DNA of 64,000 nt, taken from CAZJYI01 sp964550025. Lineage in GTDB: Bacteria > Verrucomicrobiota > Kiritimatiellia > UBA8416 > CAYOBW01. Positions 9,098 through 18,003 of the stretch are shown piece after piece. Location of the stretch: assembly GCA_964550025.1 (NCBI GenBank), contig CAZJYI010000035.1, forward strand, positions 16,084-80,083. The letters are read 5' to 3'. Within the stretch, counting starts at the first letter, position 1; every line of letters begins with the position of its first letter. The position numbers were made by a program, and so were the translations under genes. Under the pieces are notes generated by a model. The model was not told the DNA's origin. It saw only the letters and a program-made list of their open reading frames with translations, and did not search any database.

Positions 9098-10551
9098 TCA
9101 ACGTGGCGTAGAGCGTGTCGGCTTCTTCTTTACCCTGTACCTGCGCTCGGTTGAGTCGTCGTGAACCTGTAGCTCGAACTGCCGGCCCCTGGCCTTGTCA
9201 ACGAAGTCCTGCAGTGTTTTGAAATCGTCCACTTTCTTGCCGTTGCAAGATATGATCAGGTCGCCTTCACTCAGTCCGGCTTCTGCCAGCGGAGTGCTGT
9301 CGGCCACGCGAAGAACCAGAACCCCCGTTATTTCGCCAATACCCACCGCGCTCTTCTCCTCCTCCGTCGTCATGTTCTTCACGGTACAACCCATGAAGGA
9401 CTGTTCCCCGGCGCTCCGTTTCGCGGCATGTTCCGGCCCTGACGGCCGAGGGGGCTCCAGTGACGGGAAGACACGGTCCGGCAACAGCGTGACCAGGCGC
9501 GGCGCCGTAACGCCGAACTCCATCGGAAAATTCCTGAAGCCGAGCTTCAAAGCAGATGACTCCGGCTTCACACGGTAGTCGCCCGAGGTCGGGTCAACAA
9601 ACAGCGGATCGGCAACAATGGAATCCCTGTCGTGTCCCAGTTCCGTGCGAACACGTTCGATCGGCCAGGGTTTCGTCTTCTGTTTGAACCCGATCTTGTA
9701 GACCCACAAGGGTCGCAGCCCCGGTGTGAAATAGCAGTTGAAGTTCTTCTCCTTCATTTCGGCAGGCTGTGCCTGAAGGCCCCGCAGCACCGTGTCCGAA
9801 CCTGTATTGACAAGTACCATTCACCGTCCGAATCCAATTCTTCAAACACGTTCTCGGCAAAACGCAGCTCCTGGTTGAGAGTGGCGCCATTGCCCTGTGT
9901 GGTGGTGTCAATGGAAACCATGTATTCATAGAGCTTGCCGCCTTCATCGCGCCTTAGAACAATATGCCCGCTTCCCCACTTGGCCTTGTGCAAAGCATGG
10001 ATATAGGCCTCTTCAGGTTTCTTCCATCCCTTCATCCGCTCGGCCGTCGCCCCGTAACCGCAGTAGTACCTCTGGCTTGCATCGTAGTTGGGGTAGCGAG
10101 CAAGTATCATGCGTCTTCCGTTCACAAAGAGCCGATCTATCTCCGTTCCCTTCGGCACGGCGGCCCTGTAGATCCTGTCCGTATGGGGCTCCCATTTGAG
10201 ATTCAGCCTACGGCCTCCGACGAGGCGTACCTTCTGTCCTTCAGCGGCACGCCAGACCACGGGAGCCTCCTTCGTGCCGGAATCCCTCGCGGATAAGACA
10301 AGCGGCTTGTCCAGGTAGTAGGTGCCGCCCGCGACAATGATCTCCACGGGTTGCTTGCCTGCAACCTCCCGGGCAAGGTCCCGCGCCCTGTACAAGGTCC
10401 CGACGGGCTTGGCCTTCGTCCCCGGGTTTGCGTCGTCCGCGTTGACTGCCACATGTATGGTTCTGCCGTTGGCATTCGAAAGAAAAGCGAACGAAACAAC
10501 AAGCACGGTCTGAACGACCACTTTCCTGCTGTGTTTGAACTGCATCATCAT
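9098..10551 (-). pseudogene. Right-handed beta-helix protein with PDZ domain, internally deleted and frameshifted
   Basis: Translation starts at one of three consecutive ATGs (10551, 10548, 10545) after a GAGGTA ribosome site; 10548 or 10545 has the better spacing. The first half has a signal peptide (VLVVSFAFLSNANG) and the pectate-lyase-like pattern IHVAVNADDANPGT ... IIVAGGTYYLDKPLVLSA, and runs to FEELDSDGEWYL near 9826. There the frame changes. The continuing frame reads NTGSDTVLRG, then VADPLFVDPTSGDYRV and a PDZ domain (GVLVLRVADSTPLAEAGLSE ... LIISCNGKKV). Intact relatives carry several hundred residues of helix coils between these parts, so a large internal deletion plus frameshift is inferred. 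It would have been an extracellular polysaccharide-acting or binding protein. Confidence 0.75.
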
Positions 10552-10594
10552 TACCTCAACAACGATATTAAGCCGATTCGGATTCGAATGCGGG

Positions 10595-10702
10595 CTATGC
10601 CTTCTTTGCCCAGCTCTGCTCGATCTCTTCCAGGGATCTACCCTTGGTTTCGGGAACAACCTTTGCCACAAACAGAGCGCACAAGACGCTCATACCGGCG
10701 TT
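10595..10702 (-). pseudogene. C-terminal tail of an MFS sugar porter
   Basis: A leftward frame stopping at 10595 reads SVLCALFVAKVVPETKGRSL then EEIEQSWAKKA. VPETKGRSLEEIE is the signature after the last membrane helix of the sugar porter branch of the major facilitator superfamily. Upstream of about 10702 the similarity ends and plus-strand remnant sequence begins, so about 400 codons of transporter are missing. The tail ends 44 bp before the beta-helix pseudogene, which suggests the two were once operon partners. Confidence 0.75.
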
Positions 10703-10854
10703 TCACACTGAATAGCATGGATTGCGTTGAAGATGAAACCGTTCTTCCGCGACAGTATCTCCGCCCTCCGGCCAGCCGCTTCGAATGCCTATACGTGTTG
10801 GCCGGAGGCTTGGGAAAGCGGCGAAAACATGGTCTGTCCCCTCGTTGCCCCAGG

Positions 10855-11127
10855 GATGCCGACAATCGGCTGCCGGCCGTTTTCGTCTCTGCTGACGGTG
10901 CCGGAGATACCGTCATGATGAGCGTGAGTGGAGGCCCGAACACGACTGTAACGCTGCAGTTCACCGATGACCTCCTGCCTCCGCAGGTGTGGCGAACCCT
11001 GCAGTCGGGCAACACTGACGGCAACGGGCTTCTCTCCGTCAGCGATGACACCTCCGCGGTCACATCGCGGTTCCACAGGACGGTGCTGGAGTGGGGGTAC
11101 TGGAACATCTCCGAAAAGGGGTTGTGA
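10855..11127 (+). pseudogene. C-terminal remnant of a secreted protein
   Basis: The plus strand reads SADGAGDTVMMSVSGGPNTT, then VTLQFTDDLLPPQVWRTLQS, a DGNGLLSVSDD turn and SRFHRTVLE before the stop at 11127. This closely follows the C-terminal beta domain found in many secreted proteins of PVC bacteria ('W.tl...... DG.G.. ... RFYRv'). No start codon or N-terminal part is present, and to the left it runs into the MFS remnant on the other strand. It is a broken gene end. Confidence 0.6.
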
Positions 11128-11437
11128 GTGCGCACGCGGAAGTAGGACGGTGCTCCGCGCCGTCCGGGGAGGCAGCACGGAGGCAGAAATGGAGAGAGAA
11201 AGGAACGAAGTGCCGCAACTCTCTCTCTTTTACCTCCTAGCCCTGCCACAAGGACGGCGCAAGAGCATCGTCCTACGGGGATGCCCGGACCTCATACTCT
11301 TCTCGGACGGCGCCCCGCTCAGGGCACGTCGATCGAACCCGAACCGGTCTTCAGTGGTCCGTGAGTGACGCGCCGGGTGTGTACCTATTTGAAGCTGAGA
11401 ATCGTGCCCTGCGTCACGCTGACCGGCCCGTAGATGT
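11128..11437. other. Non-coding spacer with one hairpin
   Basis: No supported gene. It contains the hairpin at 11145-11165 just after the stop of the remnant gene, and otherwise featureless sequence up to the first recognisable codons of the truncated regulator. Confidence 0.4.
11145..11165. terminator. Hairpin after a stop codon (terminator or REP-like palindrome)
   Basis: GGACGGTGC-TCC-GCGCCGTCC forms a 9-bp stem with one G-T pair and a 3-nt loop, 18 bp downstream of the TGA at 11127. There is no T-run, so it may be a repeated intergenic palindrome instead of a classical terminator. Confidence 0.35.
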
Positions 11438-11488
11438 GCGCTCATCCTGCCATTCCGCTGCAATCAGGACTGAGAGCTGCTTGTTCAT
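11438..11488 (-). pseudogene. 5' remnant of an XylR-type regulator (17 codons)
   Basis: Leftward from the ATG at 11488 the sequence encodes MNKQLSVLIAAEWQDER, which matches the first 17 residues of the intact regulator starting at 22889 with one substitution. Beyond 11438 the similarity is lost. The control region to its right (11489-11690) is also a copy of that at 22890-23090. The regulator of this first unit has therefore been deleted while its divergent promoter region was kept. Confidence 0.85.
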
Positions 11489-11507
11489 GTGTCCTAGTGT
11501 ACAATAA

Positions 11508-11606
11508 GTTACCCTGGATGCGCAATTGGTTACTATGCATGACTCGCGCGAGAAGCCTGGAAATGGGATACTTTAAAGCTCCCAAGGAAGTAGAGCCGTT
11601 GCGCAA
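11508..11606. promoter_or_regulatory. Conserved control region with GTTAC direct repeats (copy 1)
   Basis: GTTAC occurs at 11508-11512 and again at 11529-11533, exactly 21 bp apart, followed by the palindrome TTGCGCAA at 11599-11606. The same elements with the same 21-bp spacing occur in the related control region at 22909-23005. Two half-sites on one face of the helix, next to an AraC-family gene, are the expected arrangement for the DNA target of that family. Confidence 0.55.
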
Positions 11607-11644
11607 ATTGCGGGAGCCAGGGAACTGGTCGAGAAGAACTGGTG

Positions 11645-11737
11645 ATGACGAAGTACAGAACGTGCAAGGCGTCGGATATCTGCGGGGAGATCAGTGGCAT
11701 CGTAAGAAGGAAGGTAGTCTGGATTATTGAGACATGA
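11645..11737 (+). pseudogene. 30-codon leader or remnant related to the start of the 1711-aa surface protein
   Basis: The ATG at 11645 opens a 30-codon frame beginning MTKYRTCKASD, matching MTKYGTCRAWD at the start of the surface protein at 23044, with the same upstream AGAAG(A/G)ACTGGTG context. After about 12 codons the sequences diverge and a stop follows at 11737, just before the strong ribosome site of the next gene. It is most simply the leftover start of the ancestral unit-2 type gene replaced by another secreted protein, though a short translated leader cannot be excluded. Confidence 0.5.
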
Positions 11738-11773
11738 CGGTGCGCCGTCGTGATTCGCTTAGGAGGTGGTGTG

Positions 11774-12013
11774 ATGTCTTTCATGTACGTGCGGTTTGGA
11801 GTGCTTCGCAGGCGGTTCGCGGCGACAGCCTTGATGATGTGCCTGGTCGTGGCCGGCATGGCCGACACCCTTACCTTGCAGCAGGGGCAGGACGGGTATA
11901 TCGGGTGTACGGACAGTTACATCTGCTCGGGTGGGTATAGCTGGAACAGAACCGTCAACTTCGGCGGAAGCGATACGCTGCTTGTGCAGTCCGAGCAATA
12001 CCAGAGCGGGTGA
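11774..12013 (+). pseudogene. N-terminal fragment of DNRLRE-domain secreted protein (interrupted by in-frame TGA)
   Basis: After a strong AGGAGGTGG ribosome site the frame starts at 11774, encodes a signal peptide (RRRFAATALMMCLVVAGMA) and the first strands of a DNRLRE domain (TLQQGQDGYIG ... GGSDTLLVQSEQYQSG). It then meets TGA at 12011. The same reading frame continues beyond the stop as the rest of the domain (RFNTSLIPAGSTVSNAVLRL), so this is one gene interrupted by a nonsense codon. Removing one G (GGGTGA to GGTGA) and the 14-nt inverted duplication just downstream would restore a clean QSGEAFASGLRFNTS, which explains the break. Confidence 0.75.
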
Positions 12014-15000
12014 GGCTTTTGCTTCAGGATTGCGCGTGGCGCAATCCGCTTTAACACATCACTGATTCCCGCCGGCAGCACGGTCAGCAATGCCGTCCTC
12101 CGGCTGTACGTCAGCAGCAAGGACATTGAATCCCTCGTGCAGGATATTCAGTTCCGTCCGTTGACCGCTGCCTGGACGGAAGGACTTGTGACTTGGGACA
12201 AGCGCACGATTGCAGACAATTGGTCGATTCCGGGCGGGGATTTCGGTGCGTCGGTCGCCAGTATTCCTTTTGCAAATCTGACCGTTGGAGAATGGATTGA
12301 GGTCGGCATTCCAGCATCGGTCGTACAGGCATGGATAGACGATCCGTCCAGCAATTACGGCTTGATGGTGAGGCCGGAACTTGACGGATCGCCTCCGTCT
12401 TACCTGACACATACGATTGCCGGATTTGCCTCGTCCGAGAACGCTGCCGTTGGCAACCGGCCGGAGCTCGTCATTGACTACGCCGGTTCGGGCAACCTGA
12501 ACCCGCAGGTCAGTCTGACGATGGACGACACAACGGTTGTCCCCGGTGCGCCGGTTCAACTGGCGGCGATCGCCGCTGATGTCGACGGTTCGGTGACCAA
12601 CGTCGAGTTCTATGTGGATGGCGGCCGGGTAGGCTCGGACAGCTCGGATCCGTATCAAGCAACAACGGTTTTTGGGCAGGGTTCATATGTTGTCACGGCG
12701 ATCGCGTATGATGACGACGGCGGTTCCGCGGTTTCCGACCCGGTTGTTGTTACCGCTTTGCATGTCTTGTACGAAGCCCTCATGGATGACGATCCCGGCT
12801 GGACTTTTTCCGGCGGCCAGTGGGCTTACGGTCAGCCCACCGGGGCTTCCTGTCCGGCAGGCTCTCCTGATCCGTCGAGCGGGTACACAGGAAACCGTGT
12901 CGTTGGATACAACCTGGACGGTCCGTACGAGCACCCCCTGTCCGCCAGATACGCCATGACACCGTCGTTCAATTGTACGGGATTTACAAACGTGCATCTT
13001 ACCTGTCGGATATGGCTGGGCGTGCGCTTCAACTTCTATACGTGGGCAAAGGTCCAAGTGTCCACCAATGGGAGCACGTGGACGGATGTATGGGTGAATT
13101 CCTCGTTTGCGGCGCGTAACGGCGGAAGCTGGGAGCACTGGGATCTCGATATCTCATCGCTGGCCGATGGTCAGCCCACGGTCTACGTCCGATGGCAAAT
13201 GGGGCCGACGGATAACTGGTATTGGGCGTATTCCGGCTGGAACATAGACGATGTGCGGGTCGTAGGGGAGACCCCGCTGCCGTCTCTGGGTGTCGATCTT
13301 GACGATGCCTCCATCAGCGAGAATGCCGGCTCTACCTCCGGCACGGTGACGCGTTTGGAGAGTCACGGAGACCTGGTTGTCACGCTGTGGAGTGACGATG
13401 TGACCGAGGCGGTTGTCACGAATGTGACGATTCCGGACGGTCAGCGTTCTACGCGTTTTGTGGTGACGGGCGTTCCGGACGGTCTCCGGGACGATGATCA
13501 GAGGGTTGCCATTACGGCATCGGCTGACGGGTATACGCCAGGGCAGGCTATACTGACGATATCGAATGTCGATACAGGTTCTCTGTCCGTCATCATTGAG
13601 GCGGCCTCGATTTCGGAACAGGGCGGATGGAGTACCGCGACGGTGAGCCGCGCCAACTGCGATACCCGGGAGAGCCTTCGCGTCACGCTTTCCAGCGATA
13701 GGCCCGATGAGGCGACGGTGACCGGCGCCGTGGAAATTGCCGTGGGTGAGGCATCCGTAGGATTTGTCGTTACGGCGGTAGATGATGCGGTCATGGATGG
13801 ATCTCAGATTGTGACGGTCACGGCGTCCGCGGTCGATTGCACGGATGGGCGCGACACAATAGAGATTGCGGATGACGACGAGCCGCACCTGCTGTTGGGA
13901 ATAGACGAGACAGCCATCAGTGAGGACGGCGGGTCCAGCCGCGCTACGGTGACGAGATATCACAGCACAGGCGCTCTCACGGTCCACCTGTTGAGTGACG
14001 ACCCAACCGAGGCGACCGTGCCGTCGAGTGTGGTCATATCGAACGGCCGGGACAGCGCCGTCTTTACGGTAACCGCCGTTGATGATGCGCTCGACGACGG
14101 ACGGCAGACCGCCACGATCACCGCCACGGCTGTTGATCACCTATCGGCACAGGACACCCTCACGGTTCTCGACGATGAGTTCCTCGGTAAGAAGATGAAG
14201 GTGACCTTCAGCGGCTATGATAAGAGCGAAACGCTGACGAACTTCCCCGCGCTGGTTAAGCTCGGTGAAGCGCTGGAAGGCTTCTTGTATAGCGACTTCG
14301 CGTCAACGAACGGTTGGGACCTGCGGTTTACCGATGAGGCTGAAGACGCCCCGCTGAATCACGAGATTGAGGTATGGAATGTTAATGGCACGTCATACGT
14401 CTGGGTGCAGGTGCCCGAGTTGAGGAACGGAACGTCCATTTGGGCCTCCTGGGGTGATACTGAGCTTGCCGGCACTCAGGCTGCATATGCGACTAACGGT
14501 GCAACCTGGAGTGCAGACTATGCCGGTGTATGGCATATGACAGAAACCGACGCACAAGACTCTACCGCTTACGGTAATCACGGAACAGCAGGCGGTCCGA
14601 ACGGCGTGGGTCTTGTAGGCGGTTACATTGGAAACGGCTGCGAGTTCTATGGAGAGACAACCGCCGGCGCTCAGAGTTATATATCCATCCCCGGCAATGG
14701 TTCCCTCAAGATGGGATCTGACTTCACGTTCAGTGCGTGGGTGAAATGGGGGCGGTCGGGGCTCGAGGGATGGGGCAGGGTGGTTGACAAGAAGACAGCC
14801 TGGAACGGTCCGAATGGTTGGCATGTTACGAGGGAAAACACCCATGCGACCAAACTGGAGCTGCGAGCTTCTGGTGGTTCCGCTTATGAGCCAACCGGCG
14901 TGGCCACATGGGCAGATCAGCAATGGGTCAAGCTGGATGTGATCTACAACGGTACTACGGTCTCTGTTTACAGAGATGGCCGTTTGCATGGTAGCGGCTC

Positions 15001-15610
15001 GATCGGTGCAGTATCAGATGCAGATGACGCTTTGGTTCTTGGCAACAATGCTGGGCTGGATGAGTGGAACTGGGACGGGCTGATCGATGAAGCGCGCTGT
15101 TCAGAGGCGCTCCGCTCTCCGGACTGGATCTGGGCCGGCTACTCGAACCAGGTGGCCGGCTCGACGTTCTGCACGTACGGCGCTGTCGAAAGCGGCGGGG
15201 AATCCGTGCCGGTCACGACGTACGGCACGCCGCATAGCTGGCTGGCAGCGCACGGGATCACGAACAACTATCAAGCGGCGGATATTGCCGATCTGGACGG
15301 TGACGGCGCTCTGACCTGGCAGGAGTACCTGGCAGGCACCGATCCGATGGACGGTTCTTCGGTATTCAGGGTATTTGAGACCCACTTCCAGAACGGTTCG
15401 AATGGAGTATCCTGGTATGGAACGACCAACAGCGGGGTGATGACGGGCTTCATCATCTACCGTACAACCAACCTGCTCGATCCGGCATGGTTGCCGGTGG
15501 GGACGAACACGAGGAGCGCTACGGGTACGAATATCTGGTGGGACAACAGTCAGCCGGCCGGAATGCCCCTCTTCTACAGGCCGGCGCTACAGAAGCGCGA
15601 TGGTCGGTGA
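12014..15610 (+). CDS. Body of multidomain surface protein: DNRLRE, bacterial Ig, Calx-beta, DUF2341, LamG, EF-hand-like
   Basis: Same reading frame as the fragment ending at 12013, without its own convincing start, so expression as a separate protein is doubtful. In order: the rest of the DNRLRE domain (to about 12490), a bacterial Ig-like domain (VQLAAIAADVDGSVTNVEFY), a jelly-roll segment with many Trp (12760-13270) and three Calx-beta-like repeats (ISENAGSTSGTVTR, ISEQGGWSTATVSR, ISEDGGSSRATVTR). Then come DUF2341 (KKMKVTFSGYDKSETLTNFP), a LamG-like lectin fold (GVWHMTETDAQDST) and a tail with an EF-hand-like DLDGDGALTWQEYLAG. It is an extracellular binding or adhesion protein and the first gene of a tight run: the GH95 gene starts 18 bp behind it. 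Confidence 0.7.
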   Translation, partial: GFCFRIARGAIRFNTSLIPAGSTVSNAVLRLYVSSKDIESLVQDIQFRPLTAAWTEGLVTWDKRTIADNWSIPGGDFGASVASIPFANLTVGEWIEVGIPASVVQAWIDDPSSNYGLMVRPELDGSPPSYLTHTIAGFASSENAAVGNRPELVIDYAGSGNLNPQVSLTMDDTTVVPGAPVQLAAIAADVDGSVTNVEFYVDGGRVGSDSSDPYQATTVFGQGSYVVTAIAYDDDGGSAVSDPVVVTALHVLYEALMDDDPGWTFSGGQWAYGQPTGASCPAGSPDPSSGYTGNRVVGYNLDGPYEHPLSARYAMTPSFNCTGFTNVHLTCRIWLGVRFNFYTWAKVQVSTNGSTWTDVWVNSSFAARNGGSWEHWDLDISSLADGQPTVYVRWQMGPTDNWYWAYSGWNIDDVRVVGETPLPSLGVDLDDASISENAGSTSGTVTRLESHGDLVVTLWSDDVTEAVVTNVTIPDGQRSTRFVVTGVPDGLRDDDQRVAITASADGYTPGQAILTISNVDTGSLSVIIEAASISEQGGWSTATVSRANCDTRESLRVTLSSDRPDEATVTGAVEIAVGEASVGFVVTAVDDAVMDGSQIVTVTASAVDCTDGRDTIEIADDDEPHLLLGIDETAISEDGGSSRATVTRYHSTGALTVHLLSDDPTEATVPSSVVISNGRDSAVFTVTAVDDALDDGRQTATITATAVDHLSAQDTLTVLDDEFLGKKMKVTFSGYDKSETLTNFPALVKLGEALEGFLYSDFASTNGWDLRFTDEAEDAPLNHEIEVWNVNGTSYVWVQVPELRNGTSIWASWGDTELAGTQAAYATNGATWSADYAGVWHMTETDAQDSTAYGNHGTAGGPNGVGLVGGYIGNGCEFYGETTAGAQSYISIPGNGSLKMGSDFTFSAWVKWGRSGLEGWGRVVDKKTAWNGPNGWHVTRENTHATKLELRASGGSAYEPTGVATWADQQWVKLDVIYNGTTVSVYRDGRLHGSGSIGAVSDADDALVLGNNAGLDEWNWDGLIDEARCSEALRSPDWIWAGYSNQVAGSTFCTYGAVESGGESVPVTTYGTPHSWLAAHGITNNYQAADIADLDGDGALTWQEYLAGTDPMDGSSVFRVFETHFQNGSNGVSWYGTTNSGVMTGFIIYRTTNLLDPAWLPVGTNTRSATGTNIWWDNSQPAGMPLFYRPALQKRDGR
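12027..12047. repeat. Perfect 9-bp inverted repeat inside the interrupted gene
   Basis: GGATTGCGC-GTG-GCGCAATCC lies 13 nt after the in-frame TGA. The right arm with its flank (GTGGCGCAATCCGC, 14 nt) looks like an inverted copy of the left arm inserted into the coding sequence, as produced by template switching at a quasi-palindrome. Confidence 0.7.
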
Positions 15611-15628
15611 GGATTCTGACGTTCACAC

Positions 15629-17986
15629 ATGATCTTGAAACCACGGCATAGCACGATGTCAGTCTGTCTTCTGGCGGCATGGGCTGTTCTCCCTCGTGCC
15701 GGGCTGGCCCGCACGCTCCGGTATACGAAACCGGCGGACGAGTCCGCCCGAAGTGAGAGCGTCGACAAGGCCACAACCGGCAGGAAGCTCTCCCGAGAAG
15801 CGTTGCCCCTGGGCAACGGACGGCTGGGGTGCATGCCCTACGGGGGCACCGACCACGAGTTTATCGAGTTCAATGAAGACTCGCTCTGGATTGGTGACGA
15901 GAAGGTCACGGGCGCTTACCAGGCGTTCGGCAGTATCGAAGTGACATTCACAACCCCTCCGCGGGAGGTCCGCGAGTACCGGCGCGAGTTGGACATCGGG
16001 AAAGCCCTCCACACGATCACGTATTGGGGAGACGGCGTGCGCTACCGCCGGGAGTATTTCGCCAGCCATCCCGCCGACGTCCTGGTTTTCCGTTTCACGG
16101 CGGACCGGAAGGGAGCCTACAGCGGCACGGTCCGATTGAGGGACGCTCACAAGGCCGGCATTACGGCGGCCGGGAACCGGATCACCAGCAAGGGTGACCT
16201 GGGCGGATACGTCTACAAGACGGACCGAAAGGTGACGGACAAGTACGAGCTCGTGCTCGACTACGAGGCGTGTGCGCAGGTTCTGCACGAAGGCGGGGAT
16301 CTCCGGGCGGAGGGCGATACGCTCGTCCTGGACGGGGTCAACAGTTTTACGGTCCTGCTTGCCGCCGGCACGGATTTCGTCCTGGACCGGAATCGGGGCT
16401 GGAAGGGCGAGCATCCCCATCGGCGTCTGGTCGCGCAGCTCGATCGGGCCGCCGGAACGCGTTACCAGCAGTTGGTGAAGGAGCATGTTGACGACTACCG
16501 GGAACTCCATGATCGATTCGAACTGGATCTCGGGACCAGTCCGGCCGCCCTGGCCGCCCTTCCCACCGACGAGCGCAACGAGCTGTTCAAGACGGACGGC
16601 GTCAGCGACCCGGACTTCCAGGAACTCCTTTTCCAGTATGCCCGCTACCTGATCCTCAGTTGCTCAAGGCCGGGCGGTATGCCGGCCAACCTGCAGGGGT
16701 TGTGGAATGTCGTTAACAACCCGAACTGGCATGGCGACTACCACACCGACGTGAACATCCAGATGAACTACTGGTTCGTGGACTCGGCGAACCTGCCCGA
16801 GTGCTTCGTGCCTTTCTCGGACTGGTTGCATGAGGTCCGTGAGGCCCGTCGCGCTGTCGCCCAGGAGGAGAGGCCGGGAACCCGGGGGTGGGATGTCCAC
16901 GGTTCGATGGGATTGGTGGGGGGCGCGGCCTGGCACAAGATCCCGGGGTGTGCCTCATGGATGGCGCAGAACATCTGGGACCATTACGCCTTCACGCGCG
17001 ACAAGGAGTATTTGCGCGACCGTGCGCTCCCGATTATCAGGGACATGTGCCACTACTGGCAGGACGTGATGATCGAGGAGGAAAACCCCTCGACAGGCTC
17101 AGGGCGGGGCGGCACGCTGGTAACTCCGCCCAGCAAGTCGCCCGAGTCGGGGCCGATCGTCCCGGGCGTGACCTTTTGCCAGTCCCTGGCGTGGGATGTC
17201 TTCAGCAACTTCATCGAAGGCGCGGAAGATCTTGGCGTGGAAGCCGAATGCCGTGAGGAGGCCGAGGACATGCGCGCCCGCCTGCTGGCTCCCGGCATCG
17301 GCGAGTTCGGTCAGTTGAAGGAGTGGCGGGACGATGACTACGAAAGGGAGCGCTGGCAGAAGCGCGGCAGACCCAACCGCCATATCTCCCACATGATCGG
17401 CGTCCATCCTGGCCGGCAGATCTCCCCACTGAAAACACCGGAACTGGCAGAAGCGGCCCGGGTGTCGATGAAGAAGCGCGCCAACGGCCACACGACCTGG
17501 AGCCGCGTGCAACGCTCGTTGGTGTGGGCGCGGCTGCACGAGGGCAACATCGCGTTCGACCACCTCAGCCAGGCGTTTGAGCGGTTCCTCCCTAACCTGT
17601 TGAGTCACATCGAGGCGCCCTGCTTCCAGATCGACGCCAACTTCGGATATGCCGCCGCCGTCTGCGAGATGCTGCTGCAGTCCCACATGGGCGAGCTGCA
17701 TCTCCTGCCGGCCCTGCCCGACGCGTGGCCGACGGGCAGCGTGAAGGGACTGAAGGCACGGGGGGACTTCATCGTTGATCTCGAATGGGAGGAAGGCCAG
17801 TTGACCAGCGGGCGTGTTCTTTCCAAATCCGGCGGGAACCTTGTGGTTCGTGCCGAGACACCCTTCTCCATCCGGCAGGGCGATGAGGTGAGCCGATCCA
17901 AGCCGGATCAGGACTACACCCGGTATCACGTCGCCACGTTGCCAACAGTGCGGGGGGGCGAATCGCTGCTGTGCGTTGAACGCTGA
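15629..17986 (+). CDS. GH95-family glycoside hydrolase (alpha-L-fucosidase-like), secreted
   Basis: 785 residues. A short basic start leads into a signal peptide (MSVCLLAAWAVLPRAGLA), then the GH95 N-terminal domain with LPLGNGRLGCMPYG and FNEDSLWIGD. The catalytic barrel contains SRPGGMPANLQGLWN, DYHTDVNIQMNYW and RHISHMIGVHPGRQ. The expected general acid is E506 (SPES). At the water-activating pair the usual Asn-x-Asn reads D374-x-N376, so the first Asn is replaced by Asp, as in the GH95 at 29733. This could shift sugar specificity towards another alpha-L-sugar. It sits between a surface protein (18 bp before) and an esterase (17 bp after), forming an operon with the sulfatase. Confidence 0.9.
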   Translation: MILKPRHSTMSVCLLAAWAVLPRAGLARTLRYTKPADESARSESVDKATTGRKLSREALPLGNGRLGCMPYGGTDHEFIEFNEDSLWIGDEKVTGAYQAFGSIEVTFTTPPREVREYRRELDIGKALHTITYWGDGVRYRREYFASHPADVLVFRFTADRKGAYSGTVRLRDAHKAGITAAGNRITSKGDLGGYVYKTDRKVTDKYELVLDYEACAQVLHEGGDLRAEGDTLVLDGVNSFTVLLAAGTDFVLDRNRGWKGEHPHRRLVAQLDRAAGTRYQQLVKEHVDDYRELHDRFELDLGTSPAALAALPTDERNELFKTDGVSDPDFQELLFQYARYLILSCSRPGGMPANLQGLWNVVNNPNWHGDYHTDVNIQMNYWFVDSANLPECFVPFSDWLHEVREARRAVAQEERPGTRGWDVHGSMGLVGGAAWHKIPGCASWMAQNIWDHYAFTRDKEYLRDRALPIIRDMCHYWQDVMIEEENPSTGSGRGGTLVTPPSKSPESGPIVPGVTFCQSLAWDVFSNFIEGAEDLGVEAECREEAEDMRARLLAPGIGEFGQLKEWRDDDYERERWQKRGRPNRHISHMIGVHPGRQISPLKTPELAEAARVSMKKRANGHTTWSRVQRSLVWARLHEGNIAFDHLSQAFERFLPNLLSHIEAPCFQIDANFGYAAAVCEMLLQSHMGELHLLPALPDAWPTGSVKGLKARGDFIVDLEWEEGQLTSGRVLSKSGGNLVVRAETPFSIRQGDEVSRSKPDQDYTRYHVATLPTVRGGESLLCVER

Positions 17987-18003
17987 AAACCTTGAGGTTA
18001 GCT

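Noticed and set aside
12011..12047. Selenocysteine codon as the preferred explanation for the in-frame TGA
   Set aside because: The protein is a structural surface protein and the hairpin is better explained by a 14-nt inverted duplication together with one extra G; kept only as a low-weight finding.
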